Shown: in pieces, positions 28,143 through 36,976 of the stretch
Layout of the letters: each line of letters opens with the position of its first letter
Numbering within the stretch: the first letter of the stretch is position 1
NCBI GenBank assembly: GCA_963702765.1
Contig: CAVPEB010000041.1
Coordinates: 1-50,170, forward strand
Origin: DATMNR01 sp963702765
GTDB taxonomy: Bacteria; Chloroflexota; Ktedonobacteria; Ktedonobacterales; Ktedonobacteraceae
DNA: 50,170 nucleotides
Direction of reading: 5' to 3'
Notes under the pieces: model-generated
Databases searched by the model: none
Seen by the model: the letters and a program-made list of their open reading frames with translations, nothing else
What the model was told of the DNA's origin: nothing
Translations under genes and position numbers: made by a program

Positions 28143-28298
28143 GTCTGAGAATGTGTGCAATCATGCGTGTTTTGAAATTTTACGGGCCTACCCAAGTCTA
28201 CTCTCCATATATTCCTAACCTCGCTCAATGGCTCGCACATGCATACTGACTATAGCGTGGAGTGTATGCTATCGGCGTTTTATTAGAACCAGAGACTA

Positions 28299-28320
28299 GT
28301 GATCAGTCCGCTTAGCTTTT
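28299..28320 (+). repeat. Solitary IS630-type end
   Basis: GTGATCAGTCCG preceded by TA, then CTTAGCTTTT. It matches the inner sequence of the right end of the IS630-like element at 29678-30863, in the opposite orientation, but no transposase follows here. It is a remnant of another copy or a MITE end. Confidence 0.75.
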
Positions 28321-28358
28321 AAGGTGATATGAAAGCTTGAAGGACCTTGGGAAAGACA

Positions 28359-29570
28359 TCACTTACCGAAGAACCGTTGGGTAAATGTCGCAATGAAGCT
28401 GATTTCGATCAACAGACCGATAACTGCTTCGAGAGAAGCAAGCATGACTAAAGGGTTGTGCAGCGAAGTTTCATTTCCAAGCCCTGGAAAGAAACCACGT
28501 CCATGAAATGAAGTCAAACTAAAGACGAACGCGTCTGGAAATGGCGGTAAGTGCCCAAAGGCAAAATAAGCCATTGCAAAGCCAAAGATAATAACCAGAT
28601 ACCAGATGACGCTTCGTACTGGCCTATATCCATAGCCAGCAAGCAGATACAGGAACCATGACAGGAGAAACTTTAACGGCCTATCCTGCATTCGCCAGAC
28701 TGTCCGTTGAAGAAGTTGCGCTCTGTATGCAAAATGATCGGCTTCTTCGTTGAGCCCCTGATCTCGTAAGACAGCAGCGAGTTGGCGATTGGCCCGAAGT
28801 GCTGCTCGGTAATGATGAATATCTTTCATCTTGCGTGCCAGATGCTCATCGCCAAGAATTTTCACTGACTGCCAATCCACCACTGCCAGATTGACTTTGC
28901 CCCAGTTCATATCTGCCACTAGGGGTGATCCGTACTTTTCATCACTAAGGCTGATGGCATCCAGCTTTGTATCTTCCAAGTCCGCCCTACGCAAGTCGGC
29001 TCCTTGCAACTGGGCGCCATATAATTTGGCTCTTTGTAACTGGGCTTCATTAAGGTCGGCTTTTTGCAATTGTGCTCTATTCAGGTTTGCTTCTTGCAAC
29101 TGGGCTCTCCAAAGGGCAGCGCTTTCTAAGAGTATTGCCGCCGCGTTCATTTGGTCTTCAGTCATTTCCCCCCATGTCTCAAGTGTTAGCCCCCCACAAA
29201 CTCTAGCCAGCGGGAGGTGATGCAAGTCCACTCCACGCAGATCGGCTCCGCGTAAATCCAAGCCCTCGCGCTTGCGTTGACGTTCATCACTCCAATCTAC
29301 TGGCCCACAAATGCTCTCGCGCTCGTGCGTTGCTAACAACCACTCTACATCAGCACGACTCAGCTTGACCCCTTTGAATGGATAAATGGCTTTCTCAATA
29401 TCCGGAATAATTGCACGACGCTCTGCAAGATACCTTTGTCTTTCTTCGTCGATCTCAGGTTCGGTACGCCATTCTTGACCTTGTGCTTTCCAATACCCTT
29501 TCCAGGCTTCTTTACTGTCCTTATGAGGACTTTTTACAGGTGACGAGTGAATATCATCTTGTATGTTCAT
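28359..29570 (-). CDS. Pentapeptide-repeat protein with C-terminal two-helix channel-like domain
   Basis: 403 residues. After a polar N-terminus, residues about 100-215 contain A(D/N)LxxA repeats (LDLRGADLRGVDL, LNRAQLQKADLNEAQLQRA, LQGADLRRADLED), which build a right-handed quadrilateral helix. A helical linker (HHYRAALRANRQLAAVLRDQ) leads to a membrane part with helices near 300-340 and 370-395. Between these lies a pore-like SLTSFHGRGFFPGLGNE. The layout is that of pentapeptide/ion-channel fusions, yet the potassium filter TVGYG is not present, so conduction is uncertain. The gene is bracketed by a lone IS630 end and a complete IS630-like element. Confidence 0.8.
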   Translation of the reverse strand: MNIQDDIHSSPVKSPHKDSKEAWKGYWKAQGQEWRTEPEIDEERQRYLAERRAIIPDIEKAIYPFKGVKLSRADVEWLLATHERESICGPVDWSDERQRKREGLDLRGADLRGVDLHHLPLARVCGGLTLETWGEMTEDQMNAAAILLESAALWRAQLQEANLNRAQLQKADLNEAQLQRAKLYGAQLQGADLRRADLEDTKLDAISLSDEKYGSPLVADMNWGKVNLAVVDWQSVKILGDEHLARKMKDIHHYRAALRANRQLAAVLRDQGLNEEADHFAYRAQLLQRTVWRMQDRPLKFLLSWFLYLLAGYGYRPVRSVIWYLVIIFGFAMAYFAFGHLPPFPDAFVFSLTSFHGRGFFPGLGNETSLHNPLVMLASLEAVIGLLIEISFIATFTQRFFGK

Positions 29571-29681
29571 AGGAAAATACCTCTTCCAGAACCAAATCCG
29601 GATCTTGAGAAAAATACAATCCTTTAGAGATGAACGTCGAAAGCTATGATTTACACAATATATATTTGCAGAATTTAGTGA

Positions 29682-30391
29682 TCAGTCCGACGAAACCGCT
29701 TTCACAGGATAAAGACGCTCCAACTTACGGCGTGCATCACAAGATGTAAACTGCCAGATGATGCCACACTGACGCTCATTACGTTCGGTTTCTACCGCCT
29801 CAACTTGGCGACTGAGAGCCTTCTCGTTTTCTAAGCGGTGTGACAGGGCATTGTGCTCCAGAATAGCAATCTCGATCTCGGCCATGTTCAGCCAACTGCC
29901 ATGCTTGTGTGTGTAATGGAATTCCAGGCGTTGGAGAATGCGACGTGCTTCAGCAGGAGGAAAGGTTTCGTAAAGTGCAACGGGTGTATGCGTATTCAGG
30001 TTATCCTGCACCAGGCGAATATACTCAGCCTTGGGATAAACCTCATCAACCAGCCAACGGACCACTCTAGCGTAGTCTTGCATGGTGCGTTGTGCCGTCA
30101 CTTCCACGTGCCACCAGCCTGCGAGTGGTTCGACCATCACGAACAAATTGCGCGTGCCACAGCGTTCATACTCGTAATCCACGCGCTCAGGTTGACCGGG
30201 GCCGACAGGAACGGGCGGTTGCACATCGGCATGTAGCACCACCGGTTTTTCGTCTAAGCAAACGGTTGGGTATAGTGGATCGTACTCTTCCTCGTAGAGG
30301 TCTAGCACATCTTCCATTGCTGCCACAAACTCCCCTCTGACGGATGGGATGCACCAGTGTTCATGCTGCCAGGGCTTCAGTTCGTTTTTTT
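29682..30391 (-). CDS. IS630-family transposase, catalytic part (OrfB)
   Basis: The frame after the A7 run (30385-30391) encodes ELKPWQHEHWCIPSVRGEF, then VCLDEKPVVLHADVQPP with the first Asp, LVQDNLNTHTP with the second Asp, and HGSWLNMAEIEIAIL with the Glu. Thus the DDE triad is intact. An ATG at 30326 could start a shorter product, but the reading frame is clearly continuous with orfA through the A7 site. The stop lies within the left terminal repeat. Confidence 0.88.
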
Positions 30392-30730
30392 GAACAACTG
30401 GTGGATCGTATTAGGCGAAATGCTCTTCACGAAGTCCAACTCCACGGCTTTGTCCACAAGCATCCGCACCGTCCAATGATCATGCCCGTCGGGAGCTTGG
30501 CTACAGGTAAAGGCGATCAAATAGACGGCTTGTTGGCTAGTAAGCCCTTGCCGCCGTCTCTGCTGCACTCGAACATGCAGCACCAGGTCGAGCCCGCTTT
30601 GCACAAAGCGATGAGCGACGTTCTTCACCTTGGCTGAAGGAATCGCAAAAGTCTCGGCAATCTTGGCTTCGTCCCACCCATCAGCCAGTTTCAGCAGGGT
30701 CCAGGCGCGGGTCAGGCTGCGCGCATTCAC
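30377..30730 (-). CDS. IS630-family transposase, helix-turn-helix part (OrfA)
   Basis: 117 residues: AWTLLKLADGWDEAKIAETF and SAKVKNVAHRFVQSGLDLVL form a winged-helix/helix-turn-helix DNA-binding region, ending QLFKKTN at a TGA. The seven-A run just before the stop allows a -1 shift or transcriptional slippage into the catalytic frame. Confidence 0.85.
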   Translation of the reverse strand: MNARSLTRAWTLLKLADGWDEAKIAETFAIPSAKVKNVAHRFVQSGLDLVLHVRVQQRRRQGLTSQQAVYLIAFTCSQAPDGHDHWTVRMLVDKAVELDFVKSISPNTIHQLFKKTN

Positions 30731-30896
30731 TTTTCCCTAACGCACAAACTTTGGACCTCGGCACGCTTAGTTTCGCTGAGAGAGAGCATTGTTTTCATCT
30801 CTCACCTCCTCAGTTTGTTCCGAGTGTACCACCCCTTGTCAAAAAGCTAAACGGACTGACCACTAGTGGCAAGCGAATGATGGGCTTTAGTGGCTC

Positions 30897-32882
30897 TTAA
30901 AGCCCATCATTCGCTTCGAGCAATACCTGAAACCAAGCTTTTTCTCGTACTCCCTCCAGATCCGGATCACGCAAGAGCCAATCGCGTGAGAATTGATTGA
31001 TAGAGCGCAGCAGAAACGAATATTGAAGCATATGTTGGCAGTCAACCTCTTTCGATAATCTTGCATAAACGCAGGCCAGATCATAATAAACATTAGCTTT
31101 ACTCTCCTGGCTACAAGATGGCATTGACAAGCAGTACAATAAAGTCTTCTCGGCCTCAACAAGATCTCCTATTCGCACTAAGAGACTACCTGTTTGTTGC
31201 CAAAGCCGCTCATCAAAAGGGGTATCCTCTAATTGTCTTTTGAAAGCGGTTAATGCCTCTTGTTGTCGGTCGTGATCTACCGGATAGTCGGCAGAGAAGA
31301 CCCACCGATGCTTTGCTAACAACCTGCTGACTTGTATGCGGCCTTTTATAAATTGAGCAGCTGGATCGGCTGAATCGTCCTCTTTTCCTGCTGCTATAAG
31401 CGCCAGCCGAACTGCAGGAAACACGTAGAGGAAGTAGGTGCTCGTGCCGAATGAATGAGATTGGTCCTTCAATTGAAATTGTGTTGTTTCAAGCCATCCT
31501 CGTCGATCTTGTAGAGCTTCTGTTAGCCAACCTGACCTTTTCTCTCCTGTTGCACTTCGAAGAATCTCGATGGCATGTGCATGCGAGCGCTGGATATTCC
31601 CTGTTGTGGAAAAGAGTGCTGGCGGGAGTTCATTCCCTCCCTTTAACCGTTGAGATATAGCCTCGTATACCACCATGTACTCTTGCCGAAGCGGATCGTC
31701 GAGAAGCGCACTGAGGCCCTCAAGCATTTGTTCGCAAAGTTGGAGAGCCTCTGATTTGTCAATAGGACTCATGTTGAACATCCGAGCGTATACTCGAGCA
31801 ATCAACAAGCTAAACCAGGAACCTGTTTCTTCTTTCCAATAGTAGAGGATGGCTAACAAGGCTTCATCCGAAAGCGATGCAACTTTCTCCAGAGAAAGTA
31901 AGACTTCAGCGGAAGGAGCTTCACATAGTTTTGTCATCTCAAGCTCATACCCTCTCCCAAGTATCCTGTCCAAGGATTTGGAAATGCTCGCTTGACGTAC
32001 ATTGTGGAAGCGATGGTTCCCGCCAGCATCAAGCTGTACTAGCATATCCTCGCATGAACAGGCGCAGAGATAGCGGGCGTTTATCAAACCACGATCGCCT
32101 GGATGTACCATCACATTTATCTGCTCATGCAAACATGACATCAAGAGCTCGCACAGCTGGTGGCAACGTGAATGTTCTCGAAGAGTTGCTGCGTGACGCT
32201 GAATGAATTCATCCAAGTTTAAATAGTAAGCAAGCGAGTCCCCTAAAGGATATGAGGTATGTAGACCCACCAGTTCTTTAGAGGAGATACCAGCGTCGAG
32301 GCACATTCTTCCCAATTGAGCAATCGCCGCTCCGCGCAGTGCGAAAATACGATATTCATTCGGTGCGTCAGAAAGGTCTGGCAGGAGGAGTGTAGCAAAA
32401 TGGGATTGCGCGTCTGACACATGCTCTGAGCAACGCCACCACGCATACGTAAGCATCTCACTTAAAAGCGCCTTCGCCGTTGACGGGTATCCTTCAAAGG
32501 ATGGTGGCAGGAGCCGAAAAACTCGGGAGGGGTCCCGATCAGCCATGTCTCCCAGCAATGCTAAGGTGATGGCAGCCGTGATATATGCCTCTTGCCACCG
32601 GACCACAAAGCTCGCCTCAATCGCATCAAGCAGGTCATTTGATGCGACTTCTTCTAGACGAAAGACGCTCCAGAGCAAGCGGTTCATCACCCAGACATCC
32701 CTCTCTCTTCGGATCGTCGAACAGAGAGCTGCTATCAGTGGCACAGGATCCTCGAAGAGAATCGGGCGTAGCGCGCAGGCGGCGCGGTATCGTACACGAG
32801 GTTCCTCATTCTGAAGCTCCAGTAAGAGGTCATCAAGTTCATCTGCGCCACTTAAGAGCGCCGTCCAGCCGCGAATTCTCAT
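30897..32882 (-). CDS. HEAT/TPR-like repeat protein, partner of the upstream NTPase
   Basis: 661 residues, nearly all helical. The N-terminus reads as HEAT-like pairs (EEPRVRYRAACALRPILF, RRERDVWVMNRLLWSVF, YITAAITLALLGDMADRD). The C-terminal 150 residues look TPR-like (ERLWQQTGSLLVRIGDLVEA, NVYYDLACVYARLSKE). No catalytic motif is seen. Its ATG lies 44 bp inside the 3' end of the NTPase gene, so the two are cotranscribed and probably translationally coupled. A scaffold or sensor role with the NTPase is the natural inference. The stop is 34 bp from the IS630 right end, so the element may have cut off further downstream genes. Confidence 0.65.
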   Translation of the reverse strand: MRIRGWTALLSGADELDDLLLELQNEEPRVRYRAACALRPILFEDPVPLIAALCSTIRRERDVWVMNRLLWSVFRLEEVASNDLLDAIEASFVVRWQEAYITAAITLALLGDMADRDPSRVFRLLPPSFEGYPSTAKALLSEMLTYAWWRCSEHVSDAQSHFATLLLPDLSDAPNEYRIFALRGAAIAQLGRMCLDAGISSKELVGLHTSYPLGDSLAYYLNLDEFIQRHAATLREHSRCHQLCELLMSCLHEQINVMVHPGDRGLINARYLCACSCEDMLVQLDAGGNHRFHNVRQASISKSLDRILGRGYELEMTKLCEAPSAEVLLSLEKVASLSDEALLAILYYWKEETGSWFSLLIARVYARMFNMSPIDKSEALQLCEQMLEGLSALLDDPLRQEYMVVYEAISQRLKGGNELPPALFSTTGNIQRSHAHAIEILRSATGEKRSGWLTEALQDRRGWLETTQFQLKDQSHSFGTSTYFLYVFPAVRLALIAAGKEDDSADPAAQFIKGRIQVSRLLAKHRWVFSADYPVDHDRQQEALTAFKRQLEDTPFDERLWQQTGSLLVRIGDLVEAEKTLLYCLSMPSCSQESKANVYYDLACVYARLSKEVDCQHMLQYSFLLRSINQFSRDWLLRDPDLEGVREKAWFQVLLEANDGL

Positions 32883-35496
32883 CGATGTCCCTCAATAAAT
32901 CCTGGCCTAAACGGCTTTCAGCGTCACCAACGACCTGGCCGTACTCATGAGTGAGCCGTTTCCCCGCTTCAGCTGCGCTTTTATTACTCAATCTCAGGAG
33001 AGGACTTAAGGCACTTTGGAGCCACTCCTCTCGTTTTTCTCTCTTCGCATCGCTGATCTTTGTCGCCAACTCTAATCTTTGACGCATGACGGTTTCTACC
33101 CGTTCAGGGGCAAATTCGGTCGTGGCGCTCAGCGCCCATCCGCCTTGGAAACGCTCCATGATCCGATCGCTCAGGTACAAACCGGTCACCCATTTCCAGG
33201 CCCTCTTTTTACGCGCTGCGAGTTGGCCGAGTGCCACGAAGACCTCGAAACTGGCTGATTTTTTATCCGGAAACTTGGTGAGCACAGAAAGAAACGCTAA
33301 GATCTTGTAGTCATTGGTTCCCCCTAGTTTCACCTGGGCTAGCCCCTTGGCGACGGCCACCACCCAGCGATGATCGCGGTCTAACAATTTCTCAGCCAGT
33401 GGAACAGGATCTGGAACTATACGAAGCAGTGAGCTCACTGTGTCCGTATCGACTTCGGGGAGGAACTCATGTAGGATATCTTCTCCTTTACGCAATCGAA
33501 GTTCGAGGTCTCTGGCGAAGAGACGGGCTGAGACAGTGGGCTCGGCCAGTTCTAAAGAGCCTGTAGGAGCGATGGTTACTAACCCCGCATTTTGTATCTC
33601 TCGTAAAGCGGCATTTCCTGGCTCCAGTAATTGGTCTGCAAGCAATTTGGCCGCCCGTAAGGAAGTGATCGCAGCAGGACGTTCCTCCCAGAGGAGTCGC
33701 TGTAGTGAGTGAAATGCTTCACGTACAGTATGTAGATCGCACGCCAGATTGCCTGCCACAATGAGGAGCGCATCTTCCACACGTTTGTCCATCAGCGTAT
33801 CCACCTCTACGGGTGCCGGTATTCCGTCGGGTTCATCAAGAAATTCTCCAAACTGCTGAAGATAGAGATTTAGTAGATATGGGTTCCTGAGCGGAGCAAA
33901 AGCCGGCGCCCATAGTTGAAGGGCTATTCTTTCGGCAATCGTCGCGGAGTATCGACGCTTGAGTATCTCCATTACTTCCTCGAAGACAAGGTCGCCGAGG
34001 AGAAAGCTGTACAATTTACGTGTCTGTTCAGGTTCTGACTTTGGGATCAGTCTTTGTTCTAGCTCGAGCGGAAAGATGTCAGTAGGCGCATCGGAAAGGA
34101 GGAAGCTGAACGACTTGCGCTGCTCAGGTTCTGACTTTGGGATCAGTCTTTGCTCTAGCTCGAGCGGAAAGATGTCAGTAGGCGCGATCGCCCTGCTCAG
34201 TAGAAAAGTGTAGGTATCCCAGACGTGTTTCTGACATGTCAGCACTAACTTTACGCCTTGCTGGCGGCATTCTTCGACCAAGTGACCGAGATAGCGCACG
34301 AAACGGGATACCTCGTCAGGAGCGATAGGGAAGTGAAGATCATCAATGGCGATGGTAAGATGACCATGTAATTGAACACCTATGGCGGCCTGTAAATGTC
34401 GAAAACAACGCTCGTCACTCCAATCGGCAGGTGCGAAGCGGTGTAATTTAGCAGCGGTGAGAGAGCGCAACTCCCAGTGGGAGTCAAGGTCGGAGCCTCG
34501 CAGGAGCAGGCGCGCCTCCCCGTCCAATATCCGTGTCATCCAGTCTGCTACAGACCACGATTTGCCGACCCCACTCCAGCCAGTCAGAATAAAGAGCGTT
34601 TCTTGGGCGGTAAGAAATTGTTTAAAGGCATTTGCTAAGCTGAATTGAGGAACCACATACTTCGCATCCCAGTTCGTAGGAAGTGTAAGCTTCACCGCTT
34701 CGGCACATGCACTCACGGGATCGCCGGCTAACAAAGTACGCAGCGTCAGCGGTCTTTGTGCGACTCCTTCGACCCATTCAATCGTATAAATTGGTGAGTT
34801 TTTGGGTCCAGAAGCCGCATCGCGGAGGAGCCCACCCAGCAGCGCCTCTCCAGTCAATCGAACAGCTTCTGGAGTGTAACACTCATACGCTAACTGAGTC
34901 TCGATCTGCGCTTTGAGCGTTTCGAGGTAGAAAGGCTTGATCTCGGTCAGCTGTCTTAAGATGGTGAATGCAATATGATGGAGATGTTCGGTGTCTGGGG
35001 TTCCCCACCCTTCCTTCTCCCACCACCGCTGAACCTTGGTGGTTATCTTCGTCAAATTTCTCCAAAGCTCAGTTTTCTCTCTGGGATGATCAAGAAAATT
35101 TTGAATCTCTTTTTGCTTAATAGCTCCTTGTGTAATCAATTGCACTCGCCATGGTCTTCCAGCATGTTCGGAGGAGAGCGCGTTCCAAATGAAATTAGCG
35201 AGGAGATTATCTTGTTCTCGTAACAATGCAGAAATTGACCAAGATTCCTTTGTTGCCTTTAGCTGAATCCATTCGTCTTCTTCAGAATTCAGTTGGACCC
35301 GAAGAGCTAACAGGGTCTGAGGGTCATATAAAAGCGGAGGCACGAGGGGGTGAGCTAGGAGATCGTTTCCTCGATAGAAAGCAACGGAGGCCACCTTTCT
35401 ATATAAAAGGAGCCAAAGCGCGTAAACGAGATGGTATTCAGTCCCCTTTAAATTATTCCAGTCGCCAGTGATCTCGTTCTCTATAGCAGATGACAT
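32839..35496 (-). CDS. P-loop (STAND-like) NTPase with possible nuclease N-terminus
   Basis: About 885 residues from the ATG at 35496 (AGAGG about 5 bases before); the frame is open 20 codons further to 35556. Numbering from that longer frame, residues 36-110 (NNLKGTEYHLVYALWLLL and SEEDEWIQLKATKE) resemble the N-terminal domain of Cap4/DUF4297-type endonucleases, where E-x(n)-(I/V)QxK is catalytic; this is tentative. A P-loop GWSGVGKS lies at 326-333, with a Walker B TIAIDDLHF at 401-409 and a possible sensor VLTCQ at 439-443. A long helical C-terminal half has no recognised domain. This order (effector, NTPase, helical sensor) is that of antiphage STAND proteins. The gene carries a recent in-frame duplication after Walker B. 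Confidence 0.72.
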   Translation of the reverse strand: MSSAIENEITGDWNNLKGTEYHLVYALWLLLYRKVASVAFYRGNDLLAHPLVPPLLYDPQTLLALRVQLNSEEDEWIQLKATKESWSISALLREQDNLLANFIWNALSSEHAGRPWRVQLITQGAIKQKEIQNFLDHPREKTELWRNLTKITTKVQRWWEKEGWGTPDTEHLHHIAFTILRQLTEIKPFYLETLKAQIETQLAYECYTPEAVRLTGEALLGGLLRDAASGPKNSPIYTIEWVEGVAQRPLTLRTLLAGDPVSACAEAVKLTLPTNWDAKYVVPQFSLANAFKQFLTAQETLFILTGWSGVGKSWSVADWMTRILDGEARLLLRGSDLDSHWELRSLTAAKLHRFAPADWSDERCFRHLQAAIGVQLHGHLTIAIDDLHFPIAPDEVSRFVRYLGHLVEECRQQGVKLVLTCQKHVWDTYTFLLSRAIAPTDIFPLELEQRLIPKSEPEQRKSFSFLLSDAPTDIFPLELEQRLIPKSEPEQTRKLYSFLLGDLVFEEVMEILKRRYSATIAERIALQLWAPAFAPLRNPYLLNLYLQQFGEFLDEPDGIPAPVEVDTLMDKRVEDALLIVAGNLACDLHTVREAFHSLQRLLWEERPAAITSLRAAKLLADQLLEPGNAALREIQNAGLVTIAPTGSLELAEPTVSARLFARDLELRLRKGEDILHEFLPEVDTDTVSSLLRIVPDPVPLAEKLLDRDHRWVVAVAKGLAQVKLGGTNDYKILAFLSVLTKFPDKKSASFEVFVALGQLAARKKRAWKWVTGLYLSDRIMERFQGGWALSATTEFAPERVETVMRQRLELATKISDAKREKREEWLQSALSPLLRLSNKSAAEAGKRLTHEYGQVVGDAESRLGQDLLRDIDENSRLDGALKWRR
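34025..34185. repeat. In-frame 96-bp tandem duplication in the NTPase gene
   Basis: A 65-bp segment at 34025-34089 recurs at 34121-34185 with two mismatches. The offset is 96 bp, exactly 32 codons. The protein carries the peptide APTDIFPLELEQRLIPKSEP twice, each followed by a similar FSFLLSD or YSFLLGD. Confidence 0.95.
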
Positions 35497-35605
35497 CATT
35501 TCCTCTTCCAAAGGACAAAATTGAAGCTGATAGATGTGTAACATTCTCAGCGACATTAGTATGCCTAATATCAGCCAATCTGTAAAGAGATCTTCTTCGC
35601 TTTTA

Positions 35606-35715
35606 CAGCGGGAAATTGGTATTTCCCGCTGTTCTCTGCTATACTCAAGATGAGATTCATGCTCAGATGACGGTTTGAACTATCACACTAAGTCGTCAAA
35701 AAAACAGCGGGAAAT
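35606..35715. promoter_or_regulatory. Three copies of CAGCGGGAAAT before the recombinase gene
   Basis: Two copies face each other at 35606-35616 and 35621-35631 around TGGT, making a perfect palindrome. A third in direct orientation is at 35705-35715, 22 bp before the recombinase start. They may be recombinase arm or core sites, or operators for the divergent NTPase and recombinase genes. Confidence 0.6.
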
Positions 35716-35737
35716 ATTTTCAAGATCGGGGAGACCC

Positions 35738-36748
35738 ATGCAACAGCGAAACACCACGCTCATTACAGACCGAAAAACGTGGATGGCACATGAATTGCTA
35801 GAGGCTTGGCGCAATTTCTTGCAGGACCATGATCGTTCGGTAGGCACTGTTAAAAAATACACTCAGGCAGTTACACACTTTCTCGACTGGTATGAACGGG
35901 AGGAGCAAGCGCCTCTGAGCTTAGAGACTCTCACCCCGATTGCCCTCATTGGATACCGCAACGAACTGCAGCTTGAACAACATAAATCCACGAGTACGAT
36001 CAACCTTCGGATGAGCGCAATTCGAGTCTGGTGTAGCTGGATGACTGAGCAGGGTATTCTTCCTGCAGATCCCGCGGCGCATGTCAAACTGATCGGTGGA
36101 CAAGAATCATCAAAGCGTTCAGGACTGAAAAGTGCACAAATCAATGCCTTGCTCCGTCAAGCCCAGGTCTCTCGCGACAAGGAACGCAATTACGCCATCG
36201 TTCAGATCCTCCTTCAAACCGGGATTCGCTTGAGCGAGTGTGCGTCCCTCACCTTCGAGGATTTGACTTTTGGGGAGCGCAGTGGTTTACTGCTTGTTCG
36301 GGCAGGCAAAGGAAACAAGACAAGGTCAGTTCCGCTCAATGCATCAGCACGAGAGGCTCTAGCGATCTATGTGGCTCCACGTCTAGGAATTGAGAAATCC
36401 TCATTGAAAGCAGTGGCCGCCAGTTGGCCGAAATCGAAATCACAAGAGGCCCACGAACCCATCTTCCTGAGCCAGAAGGGAAGAGCACTCACAACTTCAG
36501 CGATGGGACAAATGATCGCGGGCATCGTAGAAGCGACTAGGGGCTTGGTGCCGGAAGAGACAAGTGCCCATACATTGCGCCACACTTTCGCACGAAGCTA
36601 TCTGGCGCAATACCCTGGCGACGTGGTGGGCTTAGCAACGTTACTTGGGCACAGTTCGCTTGATACCACGAGGCTCTATAGCGAACCCTCTGTGGATCAA
36701 CTCTCTAGGCGCGTGGAGCAATTGAATATCAATGCGTTTGCTCGTTAA
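35738..36748 (+). CDS. Tyrosine-type recombinase/integrase (XerC/D-like)
   Basis: 336 residues from the ATG at 35738; the frame is open 21 codons further upstream. The core-binding domain (LLEAWRNFLQDHDRSVGTVK, ITLRMSAIRVW-like region) occupies residues 15-100. The catalytic part has Arg near 163 (QTGIRLSECASL), the Lys hairpin (VRAGKGNKTRSVPL), HTLRHTFARSY near 280, LGHSSLDTT and the nucleophile Tyr in TRLYSEPS near 312. All key residues are present, so it should be active. It is divergent from the NTPase operon; the shared upstream region contains repeats of an 11-bp motif. Confidence 0.9.
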   Translation: MQQRNTTLITDRKTWMAHELLEAWRNFLQDHDRSVGTVKKYTQAVTHFLDWYEREEQAPLSLETLTPIALIGYRNELQLEQHKSTSTINLRMSAIRVWCSWMTEQGILPADPAAHVKLIGGQESSKRSGLKSAQINALLRQAQVSRDKERNYAIVQILLQTGIRLSECASLTFEDLTFGERSGLLLVRAGKGNKTRSVPLNASAREALAIYVAPRLGIEKSSLKAVAASWPKSKSQEAHEPIFLSQKGRALTTSAMGQMIAGIVEATRGLVPEETSAHTLRHTFARSYLAQYPGDVVGLATLLGHSSLDTTRLYSEPSVDQLSRRVEQLNINAFAR

Positions 36749-36976
36749 ATCAAGCATTTAGCTTTGTCTCTAAGAGAGTGTCATTGGAAATCAATATCTT
36801 TGAGTTGTGATATGCCTTATTCAAACTGAGTCCTGATGTCTGCCTGAAACATATTCACTACATCTTCACGTTTTTTGATAGTGTAAATGCTGTATTCTTC
36901 ATAACAGGATTTGGTATCATAAACCAAAACGACGTTATCAAAAGCATCATGTTTACCCTTGGGAGAGAGTCTAACT

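Larger units (their letters stand above)
29678..30863 (-). mobile_element. IS630-family insertion sequence with TA target duplication
   Basis: 1186 bp. The left end GTGATCAGTCCG (29678) and the right end CGGACTGACCAC (30863) are inverted repeats, and each is flanked by TA, the target duplicated by this family. Two overlapping-frame transposase parts fill the element. It looks complete and possibly active. Confidence 0.88.
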
